Shown: piece after piece, positions 43,266-53,779 of the stretch
Position numbering within the stretch: the first letter of the stretch is position 1
How the letters are laid out: each line of letters opens with the position of its first letter
DNA from: Terfezia claveryi
Taxonomy: Eukaryota > Ascomycota > Pezizomycetes > Pezizales > Pezizaceae
DNA length: 64,000 nucleotides
Reading direction: 5' to 3'
Assembly: GCA_015179025.1 (NCBI GenBank)
Contig: WHUX01000131.1
Span: 90,176 to 154,175 of the forward strand
The notes under the pieces: generated by a model
Database searches by the model: none
Told to the model about the DNA's origin: nothing
What the model saw: only the letters and a program-made list of their open reading frames with translations
Program-made: the position numbers and the translations under genes

Positions 43266-44158
43266 CAGGATAAGGGCTAGCTAGTTGTTTGGTTTTTGTT
43301 GTAAGGACTAGATTCTTATAGGTCCACTATTCAGCATATCTGACAAGATTGGAGTCAGGTCCTTCTACAGGGACCCGCCTTGGAAAGAAGTAAAAAGTCC
43401 TTCAAACGAAGGTGGCATCAAGCATTCAATGGCTCAAAAGGATTGACTCGTCCGCACTCCCGGTTAAGACACCATCTATTCATATATCTTACAACCAAAC
43501 CTACCCTGTGATCCTCTGCATTTCTCCAAGCAGTAATGCACCTTGGCCCTTCTGTGCTTCATTCAACAAACCACCATACATCTAAAACACGTTCTAAAAT
43601 TTGGGCCTACTTGCTTGTATGTTGGCCTCGAAACGTCGAAAACAGCATAATAACCACTTTTCCCGGTGGTGATTCTCATCTGGTGATGTATGGTAACTCG
43701 TCCTGGACAATCTTCATCACCTGTTCCTGCGTTCTAGGCAGATGCGCCGCATTGGGTTTTCGAGTCATATTGCGCCTTAAATCTGTACCTATAATCAATC
43801 AACATGCGGGATATGTTCGCAGTCGATCCCCTGTTGCCTACGGTACTTCATGTAACACCTACAGCCTAGAAATTGCTTTTTTTGAGCTGAAACGTACCAG
43901 AGCTGGATCCAAATTTGTCAAGCACAAGTCTCAATGATCGGATGCACCCCACTTTGTCGAGCAATCACTAGGCCCTTCATGTAATGTTTCTAGTTTCGAC
44001 TCCCGTACCGTCTGGTATACGGTGCCGGTAACGGCTCAGGATTGTGAAAGTTCGTACAAACATCAAATCAACTCAAGAACTTACGGCGAATACCTGGCAC
44101 ATCTGTCATTGACGGTTACATTACAGCCTTGTAGCAGACCACCAGAGCGAACGCAGAG
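43266..44158. other. Intergenic stretch
   Basis: No gene is established. A 133-codon plus frame (43536-43937) has no family signal. On the minus strand a short frame near 43774-43682 (MTRKPNAAHLPRTQEQ...) looks protein-like but ends after about 30 codons; it may be a small gene exon or chance. Confidence 0.35.
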
Positions 44159-46366
44159 ATGGTAGATGCACTGTCGATTGCCGCATCTGTCTCAGGTCTC
44201 ATTACCATTTCAGCACATATTGTCGGAATAGCAAAGGAGCTGTTTGACAGAGTGAAAGATGCACCTGAGACGATGATGCGGGTGAGGGAAGAGGTAGAGA
44301 GCATGCAACCCATATTTTGTCAAGTGCAGCTCTTGCTCAATGGTGCTAGCCTGGGAGTGAATCAGAGCAACCTTACAATGATTTCTGTTCACAATTTCAT
44401 GGCAACCTTAACTGGCTGCGTGATTGTCTATTCTAGATTGGAGAAGAAGGTGAACGAGGTATGTGGGTTCAATGACCCCACCACAGCAAGTGCGGCGTGG
44501 AAAACAGCAGGAGTGATTGTGGATCGAGTCAAATGGGGTCTGTGGAAGCATGAAGAGGTCTCGGTTATTATTGAGGATCTACAACGACAAAAGCTGAGTT
44601 TGAGCCTGATGTTAACTATCATTACTTGGTGAGTTATGTGTATCCCGGCAGCCGACCTTAGGTTCCTGAAATGCTGTCTGATTGGTTTTTTCTTTCTCTA
44701 ATATATATGTGGAATTAAACTGCAGTAGATTCGGAGAGCGCTGCTGACTCCTCATATTTTATATAGCACTACGACCACCGAGGCCTCTGAAGTGCAGGCA
44801 AGATTACTAGAACTCTCCATTGGAATTCTGCAATCGAATCATGCGCAATCAGCTTTGCTCCGAGATTTAATTAGTCGCCATAATGCGGTCTTAGACCGTC
44901 AAGATGAGCAGGCCCGAGTTCTAGAAGAGATTCGCGATCGGTCATACCTGAGCGCTCCCAACAGTACTGGTAGCTCCATGGTGTCGACCCGCCTATCCTC
45001 CACTGGCAGGCCCCCGTCCAAGTATCGTGACACTTGCAACTCTGACAATGCCTCCATGATGTCCCAGCGGAGACCCTCCTATATAGAGGATCTTAAGGCA
45101 TCAAGAGCATACAAGCGTCTTAGGCATTTTGGCCTAGGGATTGATTCAAGCTCAGACTCGGTTCTCTCATTTGACAGCGCATGTAGTGTTGGAAATTGGT
45201 CAATTCTATCCGATATAACATTGGGGGACCTTTCAGTCTCACAGATCGCGGTACTGAACCTCCCCATTGACTTAGCTGATATCTGCAACCCCGAGCCTTT
45301 CCAAGACTTGCTGTCAATGGAGACACCTCGCAGTCCTTCCGAGCTCCGAACCAAACGGTCTTCTCGTGGGCGGATACACAATGCTATAGATAATGGCAAT
45401 GGATTTGTTATTTGGGCCTTGCTCGCTATGGGAATGGATGTTGAAGAGCTTGATTCAAGTGGTCGAACGCCTCTTGTCCGTGCAGCTGTGAAGCAGCAGG
45501 AAGCTATTTGCAAAATGTTATTGGAAAGAGGCGCAAGTGTTGAGGCATTGAAAGCTTTCACAAGTGGTATGACTTTCACGGAGAAGCTGGAACTACTTTG
45601 CCCTTCCTCTGTAAGTATGCATGATGTAGTCAAAAGGGACCAAAAGTCAATGCTACAGCTATTGTCATTGATAGAGGCATGCGATGCTGAAGGCTGGACT
45701 CCACTTGCCTCGGCAGCATTTAATAACAACGAAGCTCTATGTGAATTCTTAGTGGAAAAGGGTTGCACATTATGCCTCGACACTGAACAAAAGAAACTAT
45801 TGAAGCCCAAGCTTTCTCGTCGTACCCAGGATGCAGCACAGAATGGCCATGATACTGCTTTGCAGCTATTGCTGGATATGGGTGCTGATATCAACGAGAG
45901 AAATCCACATGGCAAAACAGCATTGCTAGAGGCTGTTTTCTATAACCATCTGTCATGTGTCAAAATACTTATCGAAAGGGGGGCAGACGTAACGATGACA
46001 GATCACATAGGTAGTAGTGTGCTGCACCGAGCAGCACAGCGGTTGGCCGACGATGAAATGATGGAGTTTCTTCTTGAGTATGTAGTGCAAACACGAAATC
46101 GAGAGCTGCTTAGCGCGGGGGATTGTAGGGGCGACACTCCACTTCATGATTGCAGTTATCAGGACAATCAGAGCCTCGTTTCACGGTTGAAAAATGCAAA
46201 TATGCTAGTCCAGGCTGGTGCATCACTTACAATCAAGAACAAGAAAGGGGTAACACCCTACGGGTGTGCCCGGGATCGGCAGAGAAAAGAGCTCACAAAT
46301 TACTTATGGTCCCAACTTTCACCTGAGCAACAGAGACGAGAAACACCTCCACCACCAGACAGATGA
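44159..46366 (+). CDS. Ankyrin-repeat protein with fungal STAND-type N-terminal domain
   Basis: A 689-residue protein from exons 44159-44628 and 44767-46366, with a 138-bp intron. The start MVDALSIAASVSGLITISAH and the first 150 residues resemble the helical N-terminal domain found on many fungal STAND/NLR-like proteins. A coiled coil follows (about 165-200), then a Ser-rich linker, then at least five ankyrin repeats (DSSGRTPLVRAAVKQQEAIC; NPHGKTALLEAVFYNHLSC; RGDTPLHDC). There is no NACHT or NB-ARC P-loop between the two halves, so this is a receptor-like architecture without the ATPase. Such proteins are thought to act in non-self recognition or regulated death, but that is inference here. 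Confidence 0.75.
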
Positions 46367-47119
46367 GAGAAGAAATATACCCCATTCATTGACGTCTTCC
46401 CTCTTCCTGGCACAAGATTCGAGGATTTCCTCATCTAGATATATTTTGCAGACAGCCAAAGCTGCAGGATGTGCGGGGTTGGATTAGCGGCCAGCTCATA
46501 TAGTGTTTCTGGAGGACCTGGTATCGTGGAGCTGAAATGCGTGGCAGTTGGGGGTTGCTTACTTTTCTGCACGTTGAAGGGGTCTCCAGTGGAGTGATGT
46601 TTTCAGTCATGCTATATCTCGTATACGAATATGTCAGCGTCTGATTGTATCTTCCCTTGGTTTCTCTGTTTTGTTAGTTTTTTGTTATCTTTTCACCTTG
46701 TTTATTTAGGATTTCGTTTTGTTTCTATATTCATCTTGGGGGATTGAGGGCTGAGATGAATGTCTGAGGCAAAGTGAATTTGTGAGCCATTTGACATCTG
46801 AGAGAAGAAAGATTAAGGCTGATACCCCTTGGGGAGGGTGTACAGAATACGCAGTGGGATTTGGATGTGATGTGCGGGATTTATACATATGGAGGTAAGG
46901 TTCAGGGTAACTAAATGTAAGATATTTTGAGTGAGCGACACTCCAAGGGTATATATTTTCTTTTGGTTGAACATCATTGAATAATTTGAAGTTGCTGATG
47001 AATAGTGTCCGGTTTATTCGACAGTTTAGGCTAATGGAATAGGAATATCGGGAATATCTCATCGGTTGGATGCGAAAGTTGCTGGGAAAGGTTTTTTTTT
47101 TCGCTGGGCCCAAGAGCTT
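46367..47119. other. Intergenic stretch
   Basis: AT-rich 3' region of the ankyrin gene. A 135-codon minus frame (46706-47113) has biased composition and no family; judged spurious. Confidence 0.35.
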
Positions 47120-47500
47120 AGCAAATTAACCTGAAACCAGCGTCCAAATGAGCCTTGAAACCAGCGTCCAAAGCAGCCCGAAACTCAGCAGATTCTTCTT
47201 CGCCAGTTGAGGGTAACACCTGTCATATAGTAATTAGTTAAAGCAACCTAGAACCCAGCGTGCAAATGAGCCCGTAATTCATAGATTCGCGCGCGATGAA
47301 TTCCATGGATATATACCAGGCGAAAGATGAAGCCTGCATATAACAATATATACCAGCTGTAAATACATGAATTCCATACATATATACATCAGGGCCTAAA
47401 TCCTTGAATTCCTTACAATATATACTAGCCGCGAATTATGAATTTTCATGTGTATATATACTAGCGGAAGGATGAAGCCTGCACATAACAAATATATACC
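47120..47500. repeat. Degenerate repeats (CCAAATGAGCC and ATATATACCAG types)
   Basis: 47140-47280 holds four units of the type AACCAGCGTCCAAATGAGCC, related to the array at 26000-26290. From 47285 to 47500 a longer unit recurs: GATGAAGCCTGCATATAACA at about 47327 and GATGAAGCCTGCACATAACA at about 47473, interleaved with TGAATTCCATACATATATAC-like words every 45-60 bp. Confidence 0.6.
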
Positions 47501-48737
47501 AGTTTTTAAATGCATGAATATTCCGCAACAGAAACAATACTCTTCAACGCAACATTACCAGCACACTACAATATTACCAGCATACTGCGACGGTTCCCGC
47601 TCTTACCATAATGTCAGTTGTAGAAAATAATGGCAGTATTGATTTACATCAGCTTTTCCACCCCCTAGGACCCGCTCCATCACGAAATGAAATTGAAGCA
47701 TTATCCAGTACGGTAGTAAATCTCAGTTGACCTTTGAGAAGTAATTTTCCTAAAATCCAAATTCAAGTACATGGTGAACAAGTACCTAGATATCGCAAAA
47801 AAAATAAGCATACCTCCAAGATCCAAACTTGAAGGTTTCCCAGCCAGGTGATTCACCAGCAATCATGCTGTGATGGAAGGCATTAAATGATTATGAGCTA
47901 CGCAATGATGTTAGGTATTTTATTACTGGCAAAAAAAAAAAAATAATGAATGGGAAAACGAGCATGATGTTTTAATTCTTAGGAACATTTCGGATAGCAT
48001 GCAGGAAAGAACAAGACCTATAGTTCGGCATCATGGAATTTTTCGCAGTGAAGTATGAGGTTAGATTGAACAAGTAGAGGGTATAAATAATAGAACTTGG
48101 TTTTTATTTAATTTGCCTTTCATGCATTACCCTGAGTGCAATATATGCCATTCCTGGAAGGTCATGCAATTCCGCAACGGACCAGAACATACATACATAT
48201 GTACATATATATATACTGCATGCTTGCTTACTTTGGGGGGGAGAGGAATCTTTTTTATTCCCTGCTGTTTCAGAAGGTATAGAAGTAATGATTTTTTTTT
48301 AAAAAAAAAAGAAGGTACAGTATAGTATAACCAAAAATACAAACATCTTTCTGTAAAATGCCTACCAAAAGCAGGAGCAGGCAAAGAAAACATGTTTGAA
48401 GTTTAATGCTGATACTTCCCGGAAGCTGAAGGACCAGTATCGAATGAAAGAATTATGTGATTGAAGGAAAGATATCAATAGCAGATATAACCTGCAATAC
48501 ATAATAAGAGAAAGCTCGAAACTCTTGATTTGATTTTTTGCCATACAGCTGTGCTGGAGAAAATAACAACTGCTCCAGTACAACCATAACGATCCCTTCA
48601 TGAGCACTAGAGAGTGAAAGGGGAAAAAAAAATACTCGATACCAAAACCAGAAAAAATAGAAAAAAAAAAAAAAAACTACACTTTACTCCAAGACAAACT
48701 CCATTAATCCCCCATAAAACATCATGCATAATCACAA
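47501..48737. other. Gene-free AT-rich stretch
   Basis: Long A and T runs (47930-47943, 48293-48310, 48660-48677) and no recognisable gene. The poly-A/poly-T junction at 48291-48310 forms a perfect A/T palindrome. Confidence 0.4.
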
Positions 48738-49550
48738 TCACGCCTTTGTCTGCTCCTCGTCATCCACAAACCTCAAACTAACACTATTCACACAATGCCT
48801 CTCATCCGTAGGAGTATCATACCCCTCACCCTTAAACACATGGCCCAAATGGCCACCACAACTCGCACAGACAATCTCTGTCCTGCTGACCCCATGTGAC
48901 CTATCCTCCCTCCTCAGGACCTTTCCTGGCAGATTTTCATAAAAGGCTGGCCAGCCACAGCCCGACTTGAATTTTGTCGTGGCCTTGTACAGCGGCGTAT
49001 TGCACCCCGCGCAGGTATACACCCCCTCTTGGGCATAGTGCTTATCATATTCCCCGGACCCGGGGGCCTCGGTGCCTTGCTTTCGCAGGATGCGGAACTG
49101 CTCAGGCGAGAGAATAGCTTGCCATTCTTGCTCTGATTTGCTAACGGGGTAAGTAGGGGGGTTTGTGCTCATGGCTTCTTCTTGTTCTGCTTTTTTTTCT
49201 GTTGTCTTTGTAGTAGAGAATGCACCAACTATAGACGAGAGTAGTCCGGCGCGGATGGTGTTTTTCTGCGGTGGTGGGCTGCGCCCTCGGCGTGGGTGAC
49301 GTAGCCCAAAGATGCTGTTGAGCTCGAAGCCGCGCTTGGAAATGAGGCTGCGCACGCCGCCGGATCTGCGGAAGCTGTAGGAGCGGGTGCTGAGCCCGTG
49401 GTATGGGAAGGTGGAACGGGGGAGATGAGTGCGGACGGCGGTGGTGGTAGAGGAGATGAGGCGAGCAGATAAAGCGGCAGTAGCAATGACAGAGGTGCGG
49501 GGACGGAGATGGGGATGGGGGTGAGGAGAAAGAAAGCGGGGCAACGGCAT
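48738..49550 (-). CDS. Peptide-methionine (R)-S-oxide reductase MsrB
   Basis: A 270-residue single-exon protein. Zinc ligands are Cys180/Cys183 (CAGC) and Cys228/Cys231 (CASC); GCGWPAF is at 197-203; the catalytic Cys253 lies in RHCVNSVSLRF. MsrB reduces the R epimer of methionine sulfoxide. The first 126 residues are Arg/Ser-rich with no acidic residues until about position 76, a likely mitochondrial presequence, and an in-frame Met127 (49172) begins a protein of normal MsrB size. Dual products from two starts are possible. Shares a 272-bp promoter with the SAM subunit gene. Confidence 0.93.
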   Translation of the reverse strand: MPLPRFLSPHPHPHLRPRTSVIATAALSARLISSTTTAVRTHLPRSTFPYHGLSTRSYSFRRSGGVRSLISKRGFELNSIFGLRHPRRGRSPPPQKNTIRAGLLSSIVGAFSTTKTTEKKAEQEEAMSTNPPTYPVSKSEQEWQAILSPEQFRILRKQGTEAPGSGEYDKHYAQEGVYTCAGCNTPLYKATTKFKSGCGWPAFYENLPGKVLRREDRSHGVSRTEIVCASCGGHLGHVFKGEGYDTPTDERHCVNSVSLRFVDDEEQTKA

Positions 49551-49822
49551 TACGTACTGGACGGGGGTGTGTGTCTTATATAGGCGTATTGCGATTGCGA
49601 TTCGGCGAGCTCTACATTAGTCTGGTTACTCTACATATTTGTCAGTTGTGCAGATGGCGAATATGTACGGAGTAGAATACATCTGTATGTATTTGCACCA
49701 GCCTTGGACGCCGTGAATGCGCAGCCACCACAGCCACCCTGCCTTGGCGCCAACCCCACGGCAACCCAGCCCCCCCCACCAAACCCAAGTCTCATCTTCC
49801 TCTGAGCAGCCCCCGTACCACG
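49551..49822. promoter_or_regulatory. Shared divergent promoter MsrB / metaxin-like SAM gene
   Basis: 272 bp between start codons. It contains TATATAGGCG at 49578, in TATA-like position for the MsrB side, and a TAGTCTGGTTACTC copy of the dispersed short motif at 49618. The half nearest the SAM gene is strongly C-rich. Confidence 0.55.
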
Positions 49823-51060
49823 ATGCCCACCACCCCCCAGCAAAAGAGCATCTTCACGGTCCCCCCCCCGATCAAAACCCTCTTCGACACCTTCCCGCTC
49901 ATCACCTACCCCGCATACCCCGCCCCCGCTCGCTGCCCCAAGCCCACCACCCGCGCGCGCCTCTACGCATGGACGACTCCCTCGGAGGCCCAAAGCCCTG
50001 GTGGCGGGTATAGTTTCGACCCAGAGTGTCTCAAGTGGCAGGTGGGTGCTTAATCAAACTCTTGCTCCGTTTTCTACATTTCTTATTTCGTTTGGTTTGG
50101 TTTTGTTTGGTTTGGGGATGGATTATTGTTTCTGGGCGAGGGGGGAGGACATTTGCTAAGTTGGCAGAGAGAAATCAAAGATCGAGAAAGCTGATCCGTT
50201 AGGAGAGGGTGGGGGGGTTGGTGCGGGGATTGGACGGCCATGTGTAGATGTATCTTCGGTTCTGCGGGGCTCAATTCAAGACTGTTTCAAGCAATAACCA
50301 TGCCTGTCCTAGTAACAGTAGTTGCCTACCTTTCCTAATACCGCCCCCGCCGCCGCCGACTACAGAGTCATCACCACCATCATCATCATCATCATCGCCA
50401 GCGCCGGTCCCAGCGTCAAAGCTAGCGCAATGGGCACGGGACCATGGCCAGCGCAGCAAGCACAGCGTTGACGGTGGGAATGAGGACGAAGTGGATTTCG
50501 AGCGGGGGGATCTCCAGGCCTTTTTGGAGCTACTAGAAAATGAAATACATGATGCGGTGGTAAGTCATATCAACTTGTCATATCATAAATTACAGTTAGG
50601 TATACTAACCAGCGTTTACCCCCTCCTCCCAAAAAAACAGCTCTACACCACACACATGCACCCACCTAACCTGCACAACCTCACTACACCTCTCTACGCC
50701 CCTGTAGTTACTACAGCGTCCCTCATCCACCCATTCCTCTCGTCGCAGCTCCGCGCCTCTGCCCTCGCTCACCTCAAGCGCCGGCACCCAGGCACGCTCG
50801 ATAGGGATACCATCTTTGCGGATGCAGACGCCGCACTCGAGGCACTGAGCAAGCTACTCGGAACGGATACTTGGTTCTTTAACGGAAAAGCCCCGGGATT
50901 GCTAGACGCAGCAGTGTTTGCGTATCTGCATGTTATTCTGACTGGGGGTTGGGAGGAGGATTGGGCGGGGGGGCTGAGGAAGGGGGTGCAGATGAGGGAA
51001 AATTTGGTAACATTTTGGCAAAGGGTGGATCGGTGGTGGCAGCTTGCGGTGGATAAGTGA
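49823..51060 (+). CDS. Metaxin-like subunit of the mitochondrial SAM complex
   Basis: A 316-residue protein from exons 49823-50041, 50248-50559 and 50641-51060. It begins MPTTPQQKSIFTVPPPIKTL with FDTFPLITYP, then ARLYAWT, then PECLKWQMYLRFCGAQFKTV and SNNHACPS, a thioredoxin-like N-terminal domain as in fungal Sam35/Sam37. The C-terminal part (residues 178-316) is GST-like helices with LGTDTWFFNGKAPGLLDAAV, FAYLHVIL, the metaxin signature. The complex inserts beta-barrel proteins into the outer membrane. An acidic/proline-serine linker joins the domains. I cannot decide between Sam35 and Sam37 from sequence alone. Confidence 0.8.
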
Positions 51061-51403
51061 GGTTGGGAGGTGGATACTAGAAAAAAAAGTCCTTCAATCG
51101 CTTCCGCTCTGAGGAGGGAAAAAATTTCTAATGCATGTATGATTTATATGGCGGATTTGCGTGAATGTTACTAACCGGAGAGGCGGGAAGGATATTGTGC
51201 TAAAAGGCCATATTGTGCAAAAGAAACATCGTCAGAAAAAAAAGACTCCTCTCAACAGAATAAAAGTGCTCCCCGGAGATAGATATGAGGGCGCCCCTTC
51301 TACAACCGTAATTTTATGAGCCCCGTATTCAAACTCCCCCATGACTTTTTGTTGTTATATTTCCAATATGTATAATAACCATAACCTGCCCCTCAAACGA
51401 GTT
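51061..51403. other. Convergent 3' region SAM gene / HOM2
   Basis: About 340 bp between two converging stop codons. No gene; should contain both polyadenylation regions (AATATGTATAATAACC near 51364). Confidence 0.5.
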
Positions 51404-52732
51404 TTACAAGTATCCCAGAATGACCGCCGCCTCCGCATTCAATATACTCGATCCCGCCGCGCCAATGACCGCTTATTAGACGATTAGCAAGTATTCCTTC
51501 CTTCTTACGAGTTGGCTGGGGAGTGAATCTAGGGAACTCACTATTGTGTGACAAGGTCACAAACTTCAAGTCAAAGACATTATCTTGTCTCACACGACCC
51601 ACGCTCACCGCATAGCCACCATCAAGATCCCTGTCGAGCCTGGGCTGCGGCCTATCCTCCTCGTCAAACACATAAATCGCTTTTGTCGGGGCACTGGCGC
51701 ACCCCAGCTTCTGCGGCTCAGAGATATAGTCCCTCAGCGCGGCCTTGACCTTGGCGACGCTCGGCGCGGGGGAAGTTGCAAACTTGAGCGACACACAGGA
51801 GGTATGTCCGTCCATGACGGCCACACGGTTGCAGTGCGCAGAAACTCTGATGGTATCGAGCATAGTGAAGCCTGTGGCATCCCCGTTTACTCCACCGAGG
51901 ATCTTGCTTGTTTCCCACTCGATTTTATCTTCCTCGCCGCCAATGTGGGGGACGACGTTGTCGAGGATGTCCATGCTCGGGACGCCGGGGTAGCCGCCCC
52001 CTGAGATGGCCTGGAGGGTGGTGACGACAACGGTAGAGATGGGGCCGAATGCGTCCTGCAAGGCCTTAAGTGGCACGACGAGCCCTGTGGTCGAGCAGTT
52101 TGCGTTTGTGATGATGAAGCCTTTGGAGAGGGAGTATGTCTTGCGCTGGTGTGGGATGACGGAGAAGTGGTTGATGTTGACGAGAGGGACGATGAGCGGG
52201 ACGAGAGGGTCGCGGCGGTAATTTTTGGCGTTGGAAAAGACCACGAGGTTATGCTTGAGGAATTCCATCTCTACATACCAATATCTTTCGTCAGCTCAAT
52301 TGCCCGGGGAAGTATTGTAATTGTAAACTGACCGATTTCCCCCGCAACATCCGCATCGAGACCAGAGAAGACGACATCACAGTCCTCAAAGTTCACGGCC
52401 TTGCATCCCCGCACAACCATATTCTTGACCTCCTCCGGCATGGCGTGCGCCTGCTTCCATCTCGTCGCCTGGGAGTACTTCTTCCCCGCGGAGCGTGAAC
52501 TGGCACCAATGGCGTGGAGGACAAAGGTGGGGTGTTGCGAGAGGAGGAGAATGAACCTCTGACCGACGGACCCGGTGCATCCAAGAACACCTACACGATT
52601 GCAAATCAGTAGATATTCCCGTAGAAGGAAAAATATTCCTTTCATGAGCCATTGCCATTGCAATTGTCCCAGTTCGCAGAGAAACTTACCGCACTTTTTC
52701 TTTTGCGAATCGGCAATTGCAAGCTCAGGCAT
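51404..52732 (-). CDS. Aspartate-semialdehyde dehydrogenase
   Basis: A 365-residue protein, the exact length of yeast Hom2, from exons 52690-52732, 52333-52590, 51542-52270 and 51404-51471, with introns of 99, 62 and 70 bp. The NADP loop [13 protein letters not shown] straddles the first splice. The catalytic cysteine is in [30 protein letters not shown] and [20 protein letters not shown] follow. The last exon restores the conserved ending [20 protein letters not shown]; reading through the last intron instead gives a non-conserved tail. The enzyme makes aspartate semialdehyde for Thr, Met and Ile synthesis. Confidence 0.96.
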
Positions 52733-53779
52733 TGCGGGCAAAAGGAGAAAAGGATCTATCTGGGTATATAAAGATACGAAGAAGCGAGCTTCAAACACCA
52801 ATTTCTCTGGCTGAAAGGAATGATATGGTGTATATATATCAGCGCAGTTGAAGACGCTCCGCTATTAGACAATTCTGTTGATAGCGCCAAGCTCTTTCGA
52901 AAGGTGGGGAGTTATGTGAGCGTACAATATACTATCGGTGTCTAGGCAAACCTAACACTCATCCTAGCGGTTAACACTCTCCAACAAGTTATTAGCAACG
53001 CAGGATCGTAGGAGGAGGGCTTGACAAACTCGCCGCCATCAAATACATGTATAAGGCCGAAATCGAGAGGACGGGCTTCGTCTTCGTCCTCGTACCACTC
53101 TGGCGGGAAGCCTAACCCGGGAACTAGAGAAAGAAGAGTGCAGCGGCTTGTCAATAGCTCCCTGCAGGCGTAGAAGGCCTGCCTAGTAAACCGTCTGGCC
53201 TAATGAGAGTAATGGGAGTGCAGGATCGTTGAAGGTATCCAGATTGCTGACTGGATAGGGTATCTCGAAGAGAGAGAGAAAGAGACTCAAAGACTATGTA
53301 GTAACGCTACGTTCCTGGGAACAGGTCTCAACTTTCGAAACACGGGATGGGTGCTGAAGAGAAGGAAAATCTATACTGTCTATTGTATGTGGATGTGTGT
53401 AAGAAAAAGAAGAACAGAAGAGAAGGTATAGCTATTGAACAATCCCTCGTCTTTCCCATTGCCTCCCCCCAAAAAAAGCTTCCCAACAAAGCTAATCTAA
53501 TTTTCAGTGCGTCAGTGCCGCTGTGGTGTGATGATGTTTATTTTGTGTCCCACCCAATTTGAGGAGAAGGTGGATGCGATATACATGTACTCGTTGCGCT
53601 GTTGATGTGGAGAGCATGTCCGTGGTTGAATACAGCAAAGCAAAAAATTCGGCCAGGCAGACATATCTGTACATACATCACTCAAGACAGACGGATGAAG
53701 CAAACGGGCTTTTCCCCGGGTATTATCCATTCCTTGTAGCTAATTTTGAGCAATTACAATTTGTAACACAGCAAAACAA
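52733..53779. other. Intergenic stretch with a weak coding-like island
   Basis: A minus-strand frame at about 53120-52960 reads PGLGFPPEWYEDEDEARPLD and FGLIHVFDGGEFVKPSSYDP, protein-like but without a start or a recognised family. It could be a relic exon. Otherwise nothing is seen. Confidence 0.35.

Noticed and set aside
43682..43774. Minus-strand small frame MTRKPNAAHLPRTQEQ...
   Set aside because: Looks protein-like but only about 30 codons, with no splice partner or family that I recognise.
45079..45915. 278-codon minus-strand frame inside the ankyrin gene
   Set aside because: Antisense shadow: the plus strand encodes regular ankyrin repeats with conserved splice and start.
47285..47500. 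Regularly spaced ATATATACCAG words suggesting a CRISPR-like array
   Set aside because: Units are degenerate and unequally spaced, and the organism is eukaryotic; a decayed minisatellite fits better.
52942..53170. Minus-strand frame with GFPPEWYEDEDEARPLDFGL
   Set aside because: Protein-like text but no start, no domain and no convincing splice sites; kept only as a note in the intergenic entry.
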